Under the pieces are notes generated by a model. The model had not been told where the DNA came from and did not search any database. It worked only from the letters and a program-made list of their open reading frames with translations. From an uncultured Eubacteriales bacterium (GTDB lineage: Bacteria; Bacillota; Clostridia; Oscillospirales; Acutalibacteraceae): DNA of 64,000 bases. The translations under genes and the position numbers were made by a program. Location of the stretch: positions 62,001 through 126,000 of the forward strand of contig CATONX010000002.1 of NCBI GenBank assembly GCA_951801675.1, written 5' to 3'. Within the stretch, counting starts at the first letter, position 1, and each line of letters begins with the position of its first letter. Positions 6,955 through 24,386 of this stretch are shown one piece after another.

Positions 6955-9900
6955 TTATGCTCGGGCTTTTTTCTTGGCAAAAACAAACACCGCGGCAAAG
7001 AGGCCGGACAGAGCAGCCAGGAGAATCCAGGCAAACGTGTTGGAATCTACACCGGTATTGCCGCCCGTAGGCGTATTGGGATCGTCCGGAGAAGTGGGAT
7101 CATCCGGGTCGACCACCGGCGGTTCCTCCTTTGGCGCAACCGTGTAGACCACGCGGATGGACTGATTGCCGTTGTGGTCCACCGTTTTTACCCACAGGTA
7201 GGAGGCTTCCTCCGCCTCCTGGGGCAGCGGGAGCTTGTCGCCGTTTACAAAGTCCAGATACTCTTCCGGGGCTTCAGCGCTGGAAGAGGACCAGGCATAC
7301 TGGGCGGCGGCGATGCCGGAATGCAGGTCCACAACCGAGAGGGTCAGCTCGGTTTTCTCCTCATTTGGGATGGCGTTGACCGCCGGAGCGTCCAGGTCCG
7401 CCTGAGTGTACAGGGAAACCACGTCGCTGTAGGTTTTGCCGTCCACAGACAAGGCCTTTACCGAAACGACGGCGGTGCCGCTGGCGGAAAGAGCGGTGTA
7501 TTCGGTGTTAAGCTGGGCGGGAATCCATTCGCCTTCCCCGATACGGTAGAAGTACTGGTACACGTTGGCGGCGGGATTCTGGGTGTCGGTGATGGTAAGG
7601 GTAACCGCTTCCTTGGCCCATTCGCCAGAATCCGGGGCAGTGGTGAAGCTCAGGTGAAGAGCGGGAGCAAGAACCGGAACTTCGGGCAGATCGATTTCGA
7701 ATGCCTTAATCACCTCGTTGCCGGCCTGGTCGGCGGCCTTGATCCACAGATAGTAGGTGCCGCAGACGCCCTTGGGAAAGCCGATAACCGCGCCGTCCTG
7801 ACAGTCGGCGAAGGAGGCGGGCACCTCGGTACCGGAAGCGGACCAGGCGTAGCCGGCGCTGGCAAGGCCGGACAATGCGTCGGACACGGAGATTTTGACG
7901 GTGCGTTCGTCACCGCTGGGAACCGCGCCGACCACGGGAGACGCGTTATCCACCTGCGCAGAGGCGCAAACCACAGCCGTTTCGGTGCCGAACTTCGAGA
8001 TGCCCTTCACGCGGATGGTGACGGTGCCGCCCTGGGCGGGAACGGTGTATTCTTTGTTCAATGCCGCGTCCGTCCACGCACCGCCGTCGATCTGGTACTG
8101 GTACTTTTCCATCACCGCGGCGTTGTTGCCGGGATCGGTGATGGTGAAGACGGCGTCTCCCGTTATCCAGCCGGAAGCGGGGAAGTTGGTGGTCAGGACC
8201 GGGTCGGCCAGCGCTAGAATCCCGGTATCGTACTCGAACTTTTCGATGGTTTCGTTGCCGGCCTGATCGGTGGCCTTGAGCCACAGATTGACCTTGCCGA
8301 CTCCCTTCATACCGTCGGGAACCTTCACGGGGTCGCCGTTTTGATACGTGCCCTGGAAGACGGTAGGAGCGGTGCCGCTGGGATTGTCCCAAATATACTC
8401 AAAGGCATACTGAGCGGCGGTAATGCCGCTGTGAGCGTCGGTAGCGATCAGCTTGTTCTGCTGGAGGCCCACGATCGGAGCATCCATGTCCATCCGAGTG
8501 AAGGCTTTGGTTTCCTCGCTGACCACGTCGTCGATGGAGATGCAGCGCACTATGACGGTGGCAGAACCGCTTTCATTTAAAGCCGTGTAGGTTTCGCCCG
8601 GCTTCGCATCCGTCCAGGCGCCGTTGCCCAGCTTATACTGGTATTGCTTGATGGTGCCGGGAACATTGAGATCGTCCGTAATTTGAAAGGTGACCGGCAC
8701 TCTGGACCAGGCATCGGTGTCCGGGGTGGTTTCAAAGCTTAAGAGAATCTTGGGAGCAATGGCGGGCGCCTTGGGGGCTTCGCCAAAGTCGATCGGATAA
8801 GATTCGACCGTCTCATTGCCCACCCGGTCGATGGCTTTGACCCAAAGATAACCGTTTCCGTAGAAGCCTTCCAGGGCCGTGACGGTTCCGCCGGCCGGCA
8901 CTTCCAGATAGGAGGCGGGCGCGTTGCTTTCCCTGGTCCAGTTGTAGCCCAGGTACTCCATGCCGCTGGCCGAATCCTGTCCGCGGATGGAAAGCTGCCG
9001 GTTTTGGTCTAAGGCGGTATGGGTGACGGTGGGCGGGGTGATGTCCATGCGGGAGAAGGCGGTGGCCGGGGCGCTGTCCTGTCCGTTTTTGCCCACCGCC
9101 ACGGCAGTGATGGTAACGGTGCCGGTGGCACTCAGAGCAGAATAGGTTTCGCCCAGCTTCGCGTCCGCCCACGGGCCGTCGTTGATTTTATACCGATACC
9201 CCGCGACGATGTCGGACGGATTGGAGGAGTCTGCCAGCGTAAAGGTGATCGCCTCGCGGAACCATTCGCTGGAGGACGGGTCGGTGGAATGGTTCATGGT
9301 GATCTGGGGTGCTGTGGGAGTGGGCTGGCCCGCCTCCACCGAGACCTTTTTCGAGACGGTGTTGCCGGCGGCGTCGGCGGCTTTCAGCCAGAGATAGACA
9401 GTGCCGTACAGATCTTCGGGCACAGAGATTACATCGCCGTCCGAATAGGAGGTGTAGCTTCCGGTGACGGCAGTTCTAGTACCCCAGGCATACTGGGCGC
9501 CGGCAATGCCGCTGCCCACGTCGGTAGCGGAAAGGGCATACTGCCGGTACGCTTGCTGCACCGCGTTTACCTGGGGCTTATCCAGGTCGGTGCGGGCGTA
9601 TTTGACTACCGGCGCGCTTTGCTGGCCGGAGCGGGAGACGGCGATCGCCGAGATGGTGACCTCCCCGGTCTGCTCGAGCACGGTGTTGGTAACATTGGGC
9701 CTTGCTTCGTAGTACGGGCCGTCGTTGATTTTAACCAAGTATTTGGAAACATCGCCTGGTGTGTTGACCGTGTCGGTGAGCTTATAGGAGATGGGCTGGT
9801 TGCTCCATTCGCTGGAGCCCTGGGTGGTTTCGAAGCTCATTTCCACATGCGGAGCCTGCACGCTCACCGGATCGGTCACTTCCATTTTGTAGATGACGCT

Positions 9901-11079
9901 GTAGGTCTTGGTTTCGCCGGGGGACAGAGAGATGTTTCTCCAGGCAAAGCGCATCATGGGGAGAGCGGCCTTGGGCTCGTAGGAATCCTCCGACATCTGC
10001 ACGTCATACCGGTCATAAACGCCCTGAGCCCAAGCCGCGTCGTCGGACCCTGCCCAGTAGTTGGACACGTCGGTGACGCCGTTTCCTTTTGCGACCAGGG
10101 TGAATTTCGCGCCCGCGCCGGTCATGACGAAGCCGGTGGAGCCGGGCATGTTGGCAATTGCGTAATTCGTCGCCAGCTCGTTTCCATCGGCATCAAAAAT
10201 GCCAAGAAATGCGTCGGTAACCGCCGTTACCGATTTATTCGCGGAAGCTGCATTGGAGAGTTGATACATAACCTTAACGGACGCCTGGTCGTCAAGCAGT
10301 TCGCTTTTCATTTCCAGAGTTACGCCGTCAAAGGTATAGGGATTGCGCAGAAAGTCAAGGCTGGTAATATACTCGATGGTCAGCATGAAGGCGGCGGCGC
10401 CGAGCCTCTCGTCAAGAGTTCCGCTGGTCTGCGCCATTAAGTCGCCCACAATGGTGAACATTTCCTCATAAGCATACCAGTTGATATAATCGGCGGCGAC
10501 CAGATCGGAACCGACCTTTGAAACCCAGTTTTTGTATTCCGGCGTGGCGGTCCATTTCTCGTAATCAGGTGAAGGAGTATGGATCCAGGGATGAAGCAGG
10601 CCGTCACCCCGTTTGTCCAAGATGGTCTGCAGCCACGCTTTTCCCTCCGCCGTGGTCATCCACGCAGGCGGCGTCCGGTATTTCATCAATTCCTGTATTT
10701 GCGGAATTTTCATCCATTCTTTTCCTTCATCCGTCTGAAGCCAGGCTTGGCCTTCCGGGGTTTTGATGGCGAAGCCGACCATAATAATCGGCGTCACCAG
10801 TTCCGGCACCGATCCGATATCGGGATTATCATGAGCGAAGTATGGCTTTCCGTCGATATCCAGCCGGACATTGAATCCGCTGGCCGCTACCGAACGCGTC
10901 TGGCTGTCGGCTGCGCGGTATGCCAGGTTATAGGTGGAAAATCCCTCGTCGGTGAATGCCACGTTGCTGTTCATCGACGTAACGGCGTTGCCGGTAAAGG
11001 GTGCGAGCAGCATGACGGCGCATAACACCATACATAGCAGTGCTTTCATAGCGCTGTGCTTGAGCAGGTTACTCCTCAT
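6955..11079 (-). CDS. Large secreted multi-repeat cell-surface protein
   Basis: 1374 residues. A signal peptide spans about residues 1-32 (KALLCMVLCAVMLLAPFTG). A unique region follows to about 405; near its start it is Trp-rich, with short repeats of the form EGxxWLQT (residues 109-185). Residues about 407-1315 hold five tandem units of about 180 residues, each an Ig-like half (YxYKxxDGxWxDA) and a second half ending in LWxKAxDxxGN, resembling bacterial Ig-like or OmpL47-type modules of adhesins and glycan-binding proteins. The C-terminus is a Pro/Asp/Thr linker, TPTGGNTGVDSN, a hydrophobic helix (TFAWILLAALSGLFAAVFVF) and KKKARA: a sortase-like tail without LPXTG. The start has GGAGGAATG upstream. 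The ligand is unknown; it probably sits in the wall or membrane. Confidence 0.8.
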   Translation of the reverse strand: MRSNLLKHSAMKALLCMVLCAVMLLAPFTGNAVTSMNSNVAFTDEGFSTYNLAYRAADSQTRSVAASGFNVRLDIDGKPYFAHDNPDIGSVPELVTPIIMVGFAIKTPEGQAWLQTDEGKEWMKIPQIQELMKYRTPPAWMTTAEGKAWLQTILDKRGDGLLHPWIHTPSPDYEKWTATPEYKNWVSKVGSDLVAADYINWYAYEEMFTIVGDLMAQTSGTLDERLGAAAFMLTIEYITSLDFLRNPYTFDGVTLEMKSELLDDQASVKVMYQLSNAASANKSVTAVTDAFLGIFDADGNELATNYAIANMPGSTGFVMTGAGAKFTLVAKGNGVTDVSNYWAGSDDAAWAQGVYDRYDVQMSEDSYEPKAALPMMRFAWRNISLSPGETKTYSVIYKMEVTDPVSVQAPHVEMSFETTQGSSEWSNQPISYKLTDTVNTPGDVSKYLVKINDGPYYEARPNVTNTVLEQTGEVTISAIAVSRSGQQSAPVVKYARTDLDKPQVNAVQQAYRQYALSATDVGSGIAGAQYAWGTRTAVTGSYTSYSDGDVISVPEDLYGTVYLWLKAADAAGNTVSKKVSVEAGQPTPTAPQITMNHSTDPSSSEWFREAITFTLADSSNPSDIVAGYRYKINDGPWADAKLGETYSALSATGTVTITAVAVGKNGQDSAPATAFSRMDITPPTVTHTALDQNRQLSIRGQDSASGMEYLGYNWTRESNAPASYLEVPAGGTVTALEGFYGNGYLWVKAIDRVGNETVESYPIDFGEAPKAPAIAPKILLSFETTPDTDAWSRVPVTFQITDDLNVPGTIKQYQYKLGNGAWTDAKPGETYTALNESGSATVIVRCISIDDVVSEETKAFTRMDMDAPIVGLQQNKLIATDAHSGITAAQYAFEYIWDNPSGTAPTVFQGTYQNGDPVKVPDGMKGVGKVNLWLKATDQAGNETIEKFEYDTGILALADPVLTTNFPASGWITGDAVFTITDPGNNAAVMEKYQYQIDGGAWTDAALNKEYTVPAQGGTVTIRVKGISKFGTETAVVCASAQVDNASPVVGAVPSGDERTVKISVSDALSGLASAGYAWSASGTEVPASFADCQDGAVIGFPKGVCGTYYLWIKAADQAGNEVIKAFEIDLPEVPVLAPALHLSFTTAPDSGEWAKEAVTLTITDTQNPAANVYQYFYRIGEGEWIPAQLNTEYTALSASGTAVVSVKALSVDGKTYSDVVSLYTQADLDAPAVNAIPNEEKTELTLSVVDLHSGIAAAQYAWSSSSAEAPEEYLDFVNGDKLPLPQEAEEASYLWVKTVDHNGNQSIRVVYTVAPKEEPPVVDPDDPTSPDDPNTPTGGNTGVDSNTFAWILLAALSGLFAAVFVFAKKKARA

Positions 11080-11145
11080 CTTTCATTCCTCCGTTTTTCT
11101 CCCTTTTCGTCAGATGTCACAAGGGAAATGAATCCGACTGCTTGA

Positions 11146-11174
11146 ATTCTATCATTCTTCTCCAAGCCATTCAA
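11146..11174 (-). promoter_or_regulatory. Promoter of the surface-protein gene
   Basis: On the minus strand TTGAAT (11169-11174), 17 bases, TAGAAT (11146-11151). The two boxes lie in a 9-bp inverted repeat, TGCTTGAAT (11139-11147) and ATTCAAGCA (11169-11177), which may be a regulator site. The same box pair TTGAAT/TAGAAT occurs before tuf. Confidence 0.65.
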
Positions 11175-11325
11175 GCAATAATGAAAAATTATTGTATTTC
11201 ATGAAAAATTTTAGCATTTATACGAAAAGGAACCAGAAGAACTGTATACTTTGCCGATGGATGGCGAAAACGGGAATCTTTTCTATTTTGCATCTACTAA
11301 AGACGAATGTGCACAACTTTTGCAC

Positions 11326-11363
11326 AAAAAAAGGTTGCACAAACCAGTTTGGTTGTGCAACCT
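11326..11363 (-). terminator. Minus-strand terminator between divergent genes
   Basis: AGGTTGCACAA (11332-11342) pairs with TTGTGCAACCT (11353-11363), with two further GC pairs across a one-base bulge. On the minus strand it is followed by a run of T's (11331-11326). No minus-strand gene precedes it, so it would stop antisense transcripts leaving the rpoB promoter region. Confidence 0.6.
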
Positions 11364-11382
11364 AGAGAAAATCAGCAAAAAA

Positions 11383-11422
11383 GGCGAAAAAGTTTGACTT
11401 TTTCGCCCGCATGTCGTATAAT
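11383..11422 (+). promoter_or_regulatory. rpoBC promoter with -35 box inside a palindrome
   Basis: TTGACT (11394-11399), 17 bases, TATAAT (11417-11422). The -35 box lies at the centre of an 11-bp inverted repeat, GGCGAAAAAGT (11383-11393) and ACTTTTTCGCC (11397-11407). The transcript has an untranslated leader of about 175 bases before rpoB. Confidence 0.8.
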
Positions 11423-11603
11423 CTCACAATGCTTTATGATGGAATAGTATACCTATCTTTTAGACTGAGGATAGCACAAAAGAACCAAAAAGGCAAGGAA
11501 CATAAGGTTGATTTTTAACTCCGCAGCCGTGTGTTTCGGAGTGGAAATAGGAAATGAAAACATTCGATGTCACGATCTTTAGGAAATGGAGTGGTGTAAG
11601 CCT

Positions 11604-15344
<3,741 letters not shown>

Positions 15345-15362
15345 CGGGAAAGGGGTCGTATC

Positions 15363-18908
<3,546 letters not shown>

Positions 18909-18914
18909 TATAAT

Positions 18915-19143
18915 AGCAAATCGTCGGGCGTGGGGGAACCTGCGCCCGGCGAACCTGCAAATTCGTAAAAAAACCGGCAATTTTCCCGTGTTTTCTTAGG
19001 AAAATCGCCGCTTTTGCGGTGTCCGCAGGTTTTGGAATGGTTGAAAGAAAATTCCTTTTGAAATGTTTGACCATATTTTTTCTTTTGGTATGCGGCGTTT
19101 TTACAAACGCATCATATACAGTATTATTTAAGGGGGTGTCACA
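18915..19143 (+). promoter_or_regulatory. Structured 5' leader of rpsL
   Basis: About 220 bases from the likely transcription start to the rpsL codon, with no open frame. Visible pairings: GTCGGGCG with CGCCCGGC (about 18924-18953), an 11-bp stem with one mismatch (GGCAATTTTCC with GGAAAATCGCC, about 18977-19014), CCGC-TTTT-GCGG, and AACCTGC repeats that can pair with GCAGGTT near 19026. Alternative pairings suggest attenuation or ribosomal-protein feedback, but no known leader motif is recognised. Confidence 0.4.
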
Positions 19144-19572
19144 TTGCCGACATTCAATCAGTTAGTCCGTAAGGGCAGGGAAACGGTGGAGAAAAAGAGC
19201 AAGTCTCCGGCATTGCAGAAGGGATACAACTCCAAGAAGCAGGCGCAGACCGATCAATCTTCTCCGCAAAAACGAGGCGTTTGCACGACGGTCAAGACCA
19301 TGACCCCGAAGAAGCCGAACTCTGCGCTGCGTAAGGTAGCGAGAGTGCGTCTGAGTAACTCCATCGAAGTGTGGGGCTACATTCCGGGCGTGGGCCACAA
19401 CCTGCAGGAGCACAGCGTGGTTCTGCTGCGCGGCGGCCGTGTCAAGGACCTTCCTGGTGTACGTTACCACGTCATCCGCGGTACGCTGGATGCGCAGGGC
19501 GTTGCCAAGAGAATGCAGGCCCGTTCCAAGTACGGCGCGAAGCGTCCCAAGGCGGGAGCCGCCAAGAAGTAA
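19144..19572 (+). CDS. rpsL: 30S ribosomal protein S12
   Basis: 142 residues, starting at a TTG (19144) behind AAGGGGGTG. The decoding-centre loops [20 protein letters not shown] and [16 protein letters not shown] are wild type at the two lysines that mutate to streptomycin resistance. It is separated from rpoC by its own promoter and leader, and followed by rpsG after 168 bases. Confidence 0.97.
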   Translation: MPTFNQLVRKGRETVEKKSKSPALQKGYNSKKQAQTDQSSPQKRGVCTTVKTMTPKKPNSALRKVARVRLSNSIEVWGYIPGVGHNLQEHSVVLLRGGRVKDLPGVRYHVIRGTLDAQGVAKRMQARSKYGAKRPKAGAAKK

Positions 19573-19740
19573 TCAGACGAATACCCGTGTGAAAAGCTAC
19601 ATTGACAGCTTGATTTGCCAATGCGAAAGCCGTTTTTATACGTTTTTATATAGATGTATGGACGCCTTTTGCTTGAGCCCGCGGAAGTTTGTCGCTTTCG
19701 AGTACCAATGAATTCATTTTATGTGAAGGAGGGAAGCGAA

Positions 19741-20211
19741 GTGCCGAGAAGAGGTTCCATTGCAAAACGTGATGTTTTGCCTGATCCGCTTTACAATTCC
19801 AAAATCGTCACCCGTTTGATCAACAACATCATGTACGACGGTAAGAAGGGTGTCGCCCAGAAGATCGTCTACGACGCATTCGAGATCATCCAGGAGAAGA
19901 CGGGCAAAGACCCGCTGGAAGTGTTTGAGGCATCGCTCGAGAACATTATGCCGCTTCTGGAGGTCAAGGCCCGCCGCGTGGGCGGCGCCACCTACCAGGT
20001 GCCGATCGAGGTTCGCCCCGATCGCCGTCAGACCTTAGGTCTGCGCTGGCTGACCACCTATTCCCGTGCCCGCTCCGAGCGCACCATGCGCGAGCGTCTG
20101 GCCGGTGAAATCTTAGACGCGCTCAACGGCAACGGCGGCGCGGCTAAGAAGCGCGACGATACCCACAAGATGGCGGAAGCCAACCGCGCTTTTGCCCATT
20201 ACAGATGGTAA
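19741..20211 (+). CDS. rpsG: 30S ribosomal protein S7
   Basis: 156 residues, the universal S7 length. The start is the GTG at 19741 ([16 protein letters not shown]) with AGGAGGGAAG upstream; the frame is open 29 codons further but has no ribosome site there. Conserved 16S-binding blocks include [20 protein letters not shown] and [18 protein letters not shown]7 starts assembly of the 30S head. It is probably co-transcribed with rpsL and fusA. Confidence 0.97.
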   Translation: MPRRGSIAKRDVLPDPLYNSKIVTRLINNIMYDGKKGVAQKIVYDAFEIIQEKTGKDPLEVFEASLENIMPLLEVKARRVGGATYQVPIEVRPDRRQTLGLRWLTTYSRARSERTMRERLAGEILDALNGNGGAAKKRDDTHKMAEANRAFAHYRW

Positions 20212-20252
20212 TCGGCGCAAGTTTGTATGTCTCATTGGCTTTGGTAAGCCCA

Positions 20253-20297
20253 GTTCAGCCTCGTGATCTGCTTAACTGTTTAGAGTATGGGCTGAAC
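20253..20297 (+). promoter_or_regulatory. Inverted repeat between rpsG and fusA
   Basis: GTTCAGCC (20253-20260) can pair with GGCTGAAC (20290-20297) across 29 bases, just before the fusA ribosome site AAAGGAGG. It could modulate fusA translation; no T-run, so not a terminator. Confidence 0.35.
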
Positions 20298-20319
20298 CGA
20301 CAAGAAAAAGGAGGACAAT

Positions 20320-22404
20320 ATGCCAAGACAGGTATCTCTTGAAATGACGCGCAATATTGGCATAATGGCTCACATCGATGCCGGTAAAACGACCACAACC
20401 GAGCGCATACTCTTTTATACGGGTAAAACCCATAAAATTGGTGAAACGCACGAAGGCGCGGCGACGATGGACTGGATGGAGCAGGAGCAGGAGAGAGGCA
20501 TCACCATTACCTCCGCTGCGACCACTTGCTTCTGGAAAAACCATAGAGTCAATATTATCGATACCCCCGGCCACGTGGACTTTACCGTTGAAGTAGAGCG
20601 CTCTCTGCGCGTGCTCGACGGTTCGGTCACCGTGTTCTGCGCCAAGGGCGGCGTCGAACCCCAGTCGGAAACCGTTTGGCGTCAGGCGGACAAGTACATG
20701 GTTCCGCGTATGGCGTACGTCAACAAAATGGACATCATGGGCGCCGACTTTTATCGTGTGGTGCAGATGATGAAGGACCGGCTTAAGTGTAACGCTCTCC
20801 CGATCCAGATTCCGATCGGTTCGGAGGATTCCTTCCAGGGTTTGATCGACCTGATCGAAATGAAGGCGTACTACTATACCAATGACCTGGGCACCAACAT
20901 TGAGGTGAAGGACATCCCGGACGACATGAAGGAGCTGGCGGATAAGTATCACGCCGAGCTAATTGATCATGTGGCCGAGCAGGATGACGCGCTGCTGGAG
21001 AAGTATCTTGGCGGCGAGGAGCTCACCATGGACGAGATTAAGACTTGCATCCGCAAGTCCACCATCGCCAACACCATGGTGCCGGTCACCTGCGGTACTT
21101 CTTACCGCAACAAGGGCGTGCAGAAGCTTTTGGACGCCATCATCGACTATATGCCCTCTCCCACCGATGTCCCGGCTATCAAGGGTGTCAACCCCGATAC
21201 CGAGGAAGAGGATGTGCGGCATTCGTCCGATAAGGAGCCCTTCTCTGCACTGGCCTTTAAGATCGCCACCGACCCCTATGTGGGTAAGCTGTGCTTCTTC
21301 CGTGTCTACTCCGGTACCATCAACGCAGGCTCCGGTGTGTATAATTCCACCAAGGGCAACCACGAGCGTATGGGCCGCATCCTGCAGATGCATTCCAACC
21401 ACCGGCAGGACATCGAAACCGTTTATGCGGGCGACATCGCGGCGGCGGTGGGCTTGAAGAACACCACCACCGGCGACACTCTGTGCGACGAGGATCATCC
21501 GATCATCCTCGAATCCATGGAGTTCCCGGATCCGGTTATCCGCGTGGCCATCGAGCCGAAGACCAAGGCCGGCCAGGAGAAGATGGGCATCGCCCTCTCC
21601 AAGCTCGCGGAAGAAGACCCGACCTTTAGAGCCTACACCGACGAGGAAACCGGCCAGACCATTATCGCGGGCATGGGCGAGCTTCATCTGGAGATTATCG
21701 TCGACCGCCTGCTGCGTGAATTCAAGGTGGAGGCAAACGTTGGTAAGCCCCAGGTTGCGTATAAGGAAACCATCCGCAAGCTTGCGGATGTGGACCACAA
21801 GTACGCCCGCCAGTCCGGCGGTAAGGGCCAGTACGGTCATGTTAAGATCAAGATTGAACCCAACGAGTCCGGCAAGGGCTATGAGTTCATCAACGCCATC
21901 GTGGGCGGCGCGATCCCGAAGGAATACATCCCGGCGGTTGACCAGGGTATTCAGGGCGCCATGCTTTCCGGCGTGCTTGCCGGCTACCCGGTGGTCGACG
22001 TGAAGGTAACGCTGTACGACGGCTCCTATCACGAAGTGGACTCCTCGGAAATGGCGTTTAAGATCGCCGGTTCCATGGCCTTTAAGGAGGCCATGCGCAA
22101 GGCCGATCCGGTTCTTCTGGAACCGGTGATGAAGGTGGTCGTCATTGTTCCGGAGGAATACATGGGCGACGTCATCGGCGACATCAACTCTCGCCGCGGC
22201 CAGATGCAGGGTATGGACGCCATCCCCGGCGGCCAGCAGATCAACGCGTTCGTTCCGCTGTCCGAAATGTTCGGCTACGCGACCGACATGCGTTCGAAGA
22301 CCCAGGGACGCGGTCAGTATTCCATGGAGCCCAGCCACTACAGCGAAATCCCGAAGTCTGTGGCGGACAAAATCATTGCCAGCCGCGTGAAGAAGGAAGA
22401 CTAA
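20320..22404 (+). CDS. fusA: Elongation factor G
   Basis: 694 residues, standard length for EF-G, the GTPase that drives translocation. GTP motifs: [15 protein letters not shown] (G1), the G2 Thr in [17 protein letters not shown] (G3), NKMD (G4). Domain IV follows with [12 protein letters not shown], and the C-terminus has RRGQMQGMD. The ribosome site AAAAGGAGGACAAT is ideal. The sequence is the canonical elongation type, with no sign of a duplicated or ribosome-protection (TetM-like) paralogue. Confidence 0.98.
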   Translation: MPRQVSLEMTRNIGIMAHIDAGKTTTTERILFYTGKTHKIGETHEGAATMDWMEQEQERGITITSAATTCFWKNHRVNIIDTPGHVDFTVEVERSLRVLDGSVTVFCAKGGVEPQSETVWRQADKYMVPRMAYVNKMDIMGADFYRVVQMMKDRLKCNALPIQIPIGSEDSFQGLIDLIEMKAYYYTNDLGTNIEVKDIPDDMKELADKYHAELIDHVAEQDDALLEKYLGGEELTMDEIKTCIRKSTIANTMVPVTCGTSYRNKGVQKLLDAIIDYMPSPTDVPAIKGVNPDTEEEDVRHSSDKEPFSALAFKIATDPYVGKLCFFRVYSGTINAGSGVYNSTKGNHERMGRILQMHSNHRQDIETVYAGDIAAAVGLKNTTTGDTLCDEDHPIILESMEFPDPVIRVAIEPKTKAGQEKMGIALSKLAEEDPTFRAYTDEETGQTIIAGMGELHLEIIVDRLLREFKVEANVGKPQVAYKETIRKLADVDHKYARQSGGKGQYGHVKIKIEPNESGKGYEFINAIVGGAIPKEYIPAVDQGIQGAMLSGVLAGYPVVDVKVTLYDGSYHEVDSSEMAFKIAGSMAFKEAMRKADPVLLEPVMKVVVIVPEEYMGDVIGDINSRRGQMQGMDAIPGGQQINAFVPLSEMFGYATDMRSKTQGRGQYSMEPSHYSEIPKSVADKIIASRVKKED

Positions 22405-22445
22405 GGTCTCTTTCTCACCATTTTTGGCAGAATTACAAAAAATGC

Positions 22446-22474
22446 TTGAATTTTAATGCATTCATTGGTAGAAT
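22446..22474 (+). promoter_or_regulatory. tuf promoter
   Basis: TTGAAT (22446-22451), 17 bases, TAGAAT (22469-22474), leaving a leader of about 57 bases. It allows tuf expression apart from fusA. Confidence 0.7.
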
Positions 22475-22538
22475 GGGTTTATTATCCCGGACCAATTGAA
22501 CGGAGAAAAGAAAGCGTATATAAAAGGAGGATATTCCA

Positions 22539-23741
22539 ATGGCAAAGGCAAAGTTCGAAAGAAGTAAGCCCCATGTAAACATCGGCACCATCGGCCACGT
22601 TGACCATGGTAAGACCACCCTTACTGCGGCGATCACCAAGGTTCTCAACCTCGAGGGCGATGCGGATTTCGTCGATTACGCCAACATCGATAAGGCGCCG
22701 GAAGAGAGAGAGCGTGGTATCACCATCAACACCGCTCACGTTGAGTACCAGACCGACAAGCGCCACTATGCGCACGTCGACTGCCCCGGCCATGCCGACT
22801 ATGTTAAGAACATGATCACCGGTGCCGCTCAGATGGACGGCGCGATCCTGGTCGTGTCCGCTGCGGACGGCCCGATGCCCCAGACCCGCGAGCACATCCT
22901 GCTCTCCCGTCAGGTGGGCGTTCCCTATATCGTTGTGTTCATGAACAAGGTCGATCAGGTTGACGACCCCGAGCTCCTCGAGCTTGTCGAGATGGAAATC
23001 CGCGACATCCTCAACGAATACGAGTTCCCGGGCGACGACACCCCGATCATCAAGGGTTCTGCTCTGGTTGCTTTGGAGTCTGCCTCCAAGGATCCCAACG
23101 CGGACGAATACAAGTGCATTCATGAGCTGATGGATGCGGTCGACGAGTACATTCCGACTCCGGAACGCAAGGCCGACCTGCCCTTCCTGATGCCGGTTGA
23201 GGACGTCTTCACCATCACTGGCCGCGGCACCGTTGCCACCGGCAGAGTGGAAAGAGGCCAGCTCAAGCTCCAGGAAGAAGTCGAGATCGTCGGTCTGGCT
23301 GACGAGAGCCGCAAGACGGTTGTTACCGGTATCGAAATGTTCCGCAAGCTCCTCGACTATGCCGAGGCTGGCGACAACATCGGTGCTCTGCTTCGTGGTA
23401 TCCAGAGAAATGAAATCGAGCGCGGCCAGGTTCTGGCGAAGCCCGGTTCCATTCATCCGCATACCAAGTTCAAGGGCCAGGTTTACGTCCTGACCAAGGA
23501 TGAAGGCGGCCGTCATACCCCCTTCTTCAACAACTATCGTCCCCAGTTCTATTTCCGTACCACCGACGTGACCGGTGTCATCGAGCTGCCCGAGGGCGTT
23601 GAGATGTGCATGCCTGGTGATAACGTCGATATGGACGTGGAACTGATCACCCCCATCGCCATCGAGGAAGGTCTGCGCTTCGCTATCCGTGAAGGCGGCC
23701 GTACCGTTGGTTCCGGCGTTGTTACCGCCATCAACGAATAA
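22539..23741 (+). CDS. tuf: Elongation factor Tu
   Basis: 400 residues, standard EF-Tu, which delivers aminoacyl-tRNA to the ribosome. Motifs: [17 protein letters not shown], the switch I Thr in [30 protein letters not shown] and [10 protein letters not shown]. The domain II/III residues around the kirromycin site look normal. It has its own promoter, a strong AAAGGAGG site and a terminator directly after the stop. Confidence 0.98.
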   Translation: MAKAKFERSKPHVNIGTIGHVDHGKTTLTAAITKVLNLEGDADFVDYANIDKAPEERERGITINTAHVEYQTDKRHYAHVDCPGHADYVKNMITGAAQMDGAILVVSAADGPMPQTREHILLSRQVGVPYIVVFMNKVDQVDDPELLELVEMEIRDILNEYEFPGDDTPIIKGSALVALESASKDPNADEYKCIHELMDAVDEYIPTPERKADLPFLMPVEDVFTITGRGTVATGRVERGQLKLQEEVEIVGLADESRKTVVTGIEMFRKLLDYAEAGDNIGALLRGIQRNEIERGQVLAKPGSIHPHTKFKGQVYVLTKDEGGRHTPFFNNYRPQFYFRTTDVTGVIELPEGVEMCMPGDNVDMDVELITPIAIEEGLRFAIREGGRTVGSGVVTAINE

Positions 23742-23755
23742 GTTTCGTTTTGCGA

Positions 23756-23787
23756 GGAGCTGTCTCATTTGAGACAGCTCCTTTTTT
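23756..23787 (+). terminator. tuf terminator
   Basis: GGAGCTGTCTC (23756-23766), loop ATTT, GAGACAGCTCC (23771-23781), then TTTTTT. It ends the rpoB-to-tuf block. Confidence 0.95.
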
Positions 23788-24090
23788 CGTGTTGGGAAGG
23801 GCTTTGGGGCTTTTTTTGCAAGAAAACGCTTGCCCGGGCGGCGCGCGACAGGAATGTCGAGAAGAGAGCCGCTGTCAGGCGAGTCAGGCGGTCTAAACCG
23901 ATAGGCCATGTGTCATCTCCATGAAGCTGTATAGAGGTCAGAGAATCTGGCTGCACCGTATAGCGAAGCGAATAGACCCCGTTGGCGGACTTATCTGGTC
24001 GAAGAATCCTGTTCCCTGGATGGATTGGGGGCATATGGAAAAGCAGCGGCATACATGAAGATATTAGTCGAAAAAGGACAGGCCGGGTTC
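23788..24090. other. Non-coding gap between tuf and the FMN riboswitch
   Basis: About 300 bases. A minus-strand frame of 95 codons (23765-24052) runs through the tuf terminator and has no ribosome site, so it is not accepted. No promoter, RNA family or repeat is recognised; it may be the decayed remains of a gene. Confidence 0.5.
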
Positions 24091-24119
24091 TTGACAGAGG
24101 GAGAGCCGCGTACTATAAT
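24091..24119 (+). promoter_or_regulatory. Promoter of the FMN riboswitch-ribU unit
   Basis: Consensus TTGACA (24091-24096), 17 bases, TATAAT (24114-24119). Confidence 0.9.
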
Positions 24120-24138
24120 AGATTTTACAAAAGAAGCT

Positions 24139-24275
24139 GTCTTCGGGGCGGGGTGTGATTCCCCACCGGCGGTAATGCGGCAAGTTTGCCGACAAGCCCG
24201 CGAGCGGCGCCGTTTTCGGCGCGGTTGACTCCGGTTGGATTCCGGGGCCGACGGTATAGTCCGGATGGAAGAAGC
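24139..24275 (+). ncRNA. FMN riboswitch (RFN element)
   Basis: The aptamer is recognisable by its conserved blocks: TCTTCGGGGCGGGGTG at the start, CCCCACCGGCGGTAATG, AGCCCGCGAGC, GACTCCGGTTGGATTCCGG and CCGACGGTATAGTCCGGATG closing with GAAG. FMN binding normally favours the downstream terminator (24307-24334), shutting off ribU when flavin is plentiful. Confidence 0.95.
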
Positions 24276-24306
24276 GGCGCTTTCTTTGTAGAAAAGCGTC
24301 TTTGCG

Positions 24307-24334
24307 CCCCGCGGAAATTTTCCGCGGGGTTTTT
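24307..24334 (+). terminator. Riboswitch expression-platform terminator
   Basis: CCCCGCGGAA (24307-24316) pairs with TTCCGCGGGG (24320-24329), followed by TTTTT. It lies between the FMN aptamer and ribU. Confidence 0.9.
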
Positions 24335-24386
24335 GCTTTCCGGTCTCAGGCAAGACGGCTCCTTCCAATGTAAGGAGTGGTAACAA

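Noticed and set aside
7085..7115. LPXTG sortase motif at the end of the surface protein
   Set aside because: The linker reads TPTGGNTG; no Leu-Pro-x-Thr-Gly is present, so only a sortase-like layout is claimed.
6919..10440. Long plus-strand frames (432 and 473 codons) opposite the surface-protein gene
   Set aside because: Shadows caused by high GC and third-position bias; no ribosome sites, Gly/Arg/Val/His-rich translations without family motifs.
22482..23909. A 475-codon minus-strand frame opposite tuf
   Set aside because: Antisense shadow of the EF-Tu gene, crossing its terminator, with no start signals.
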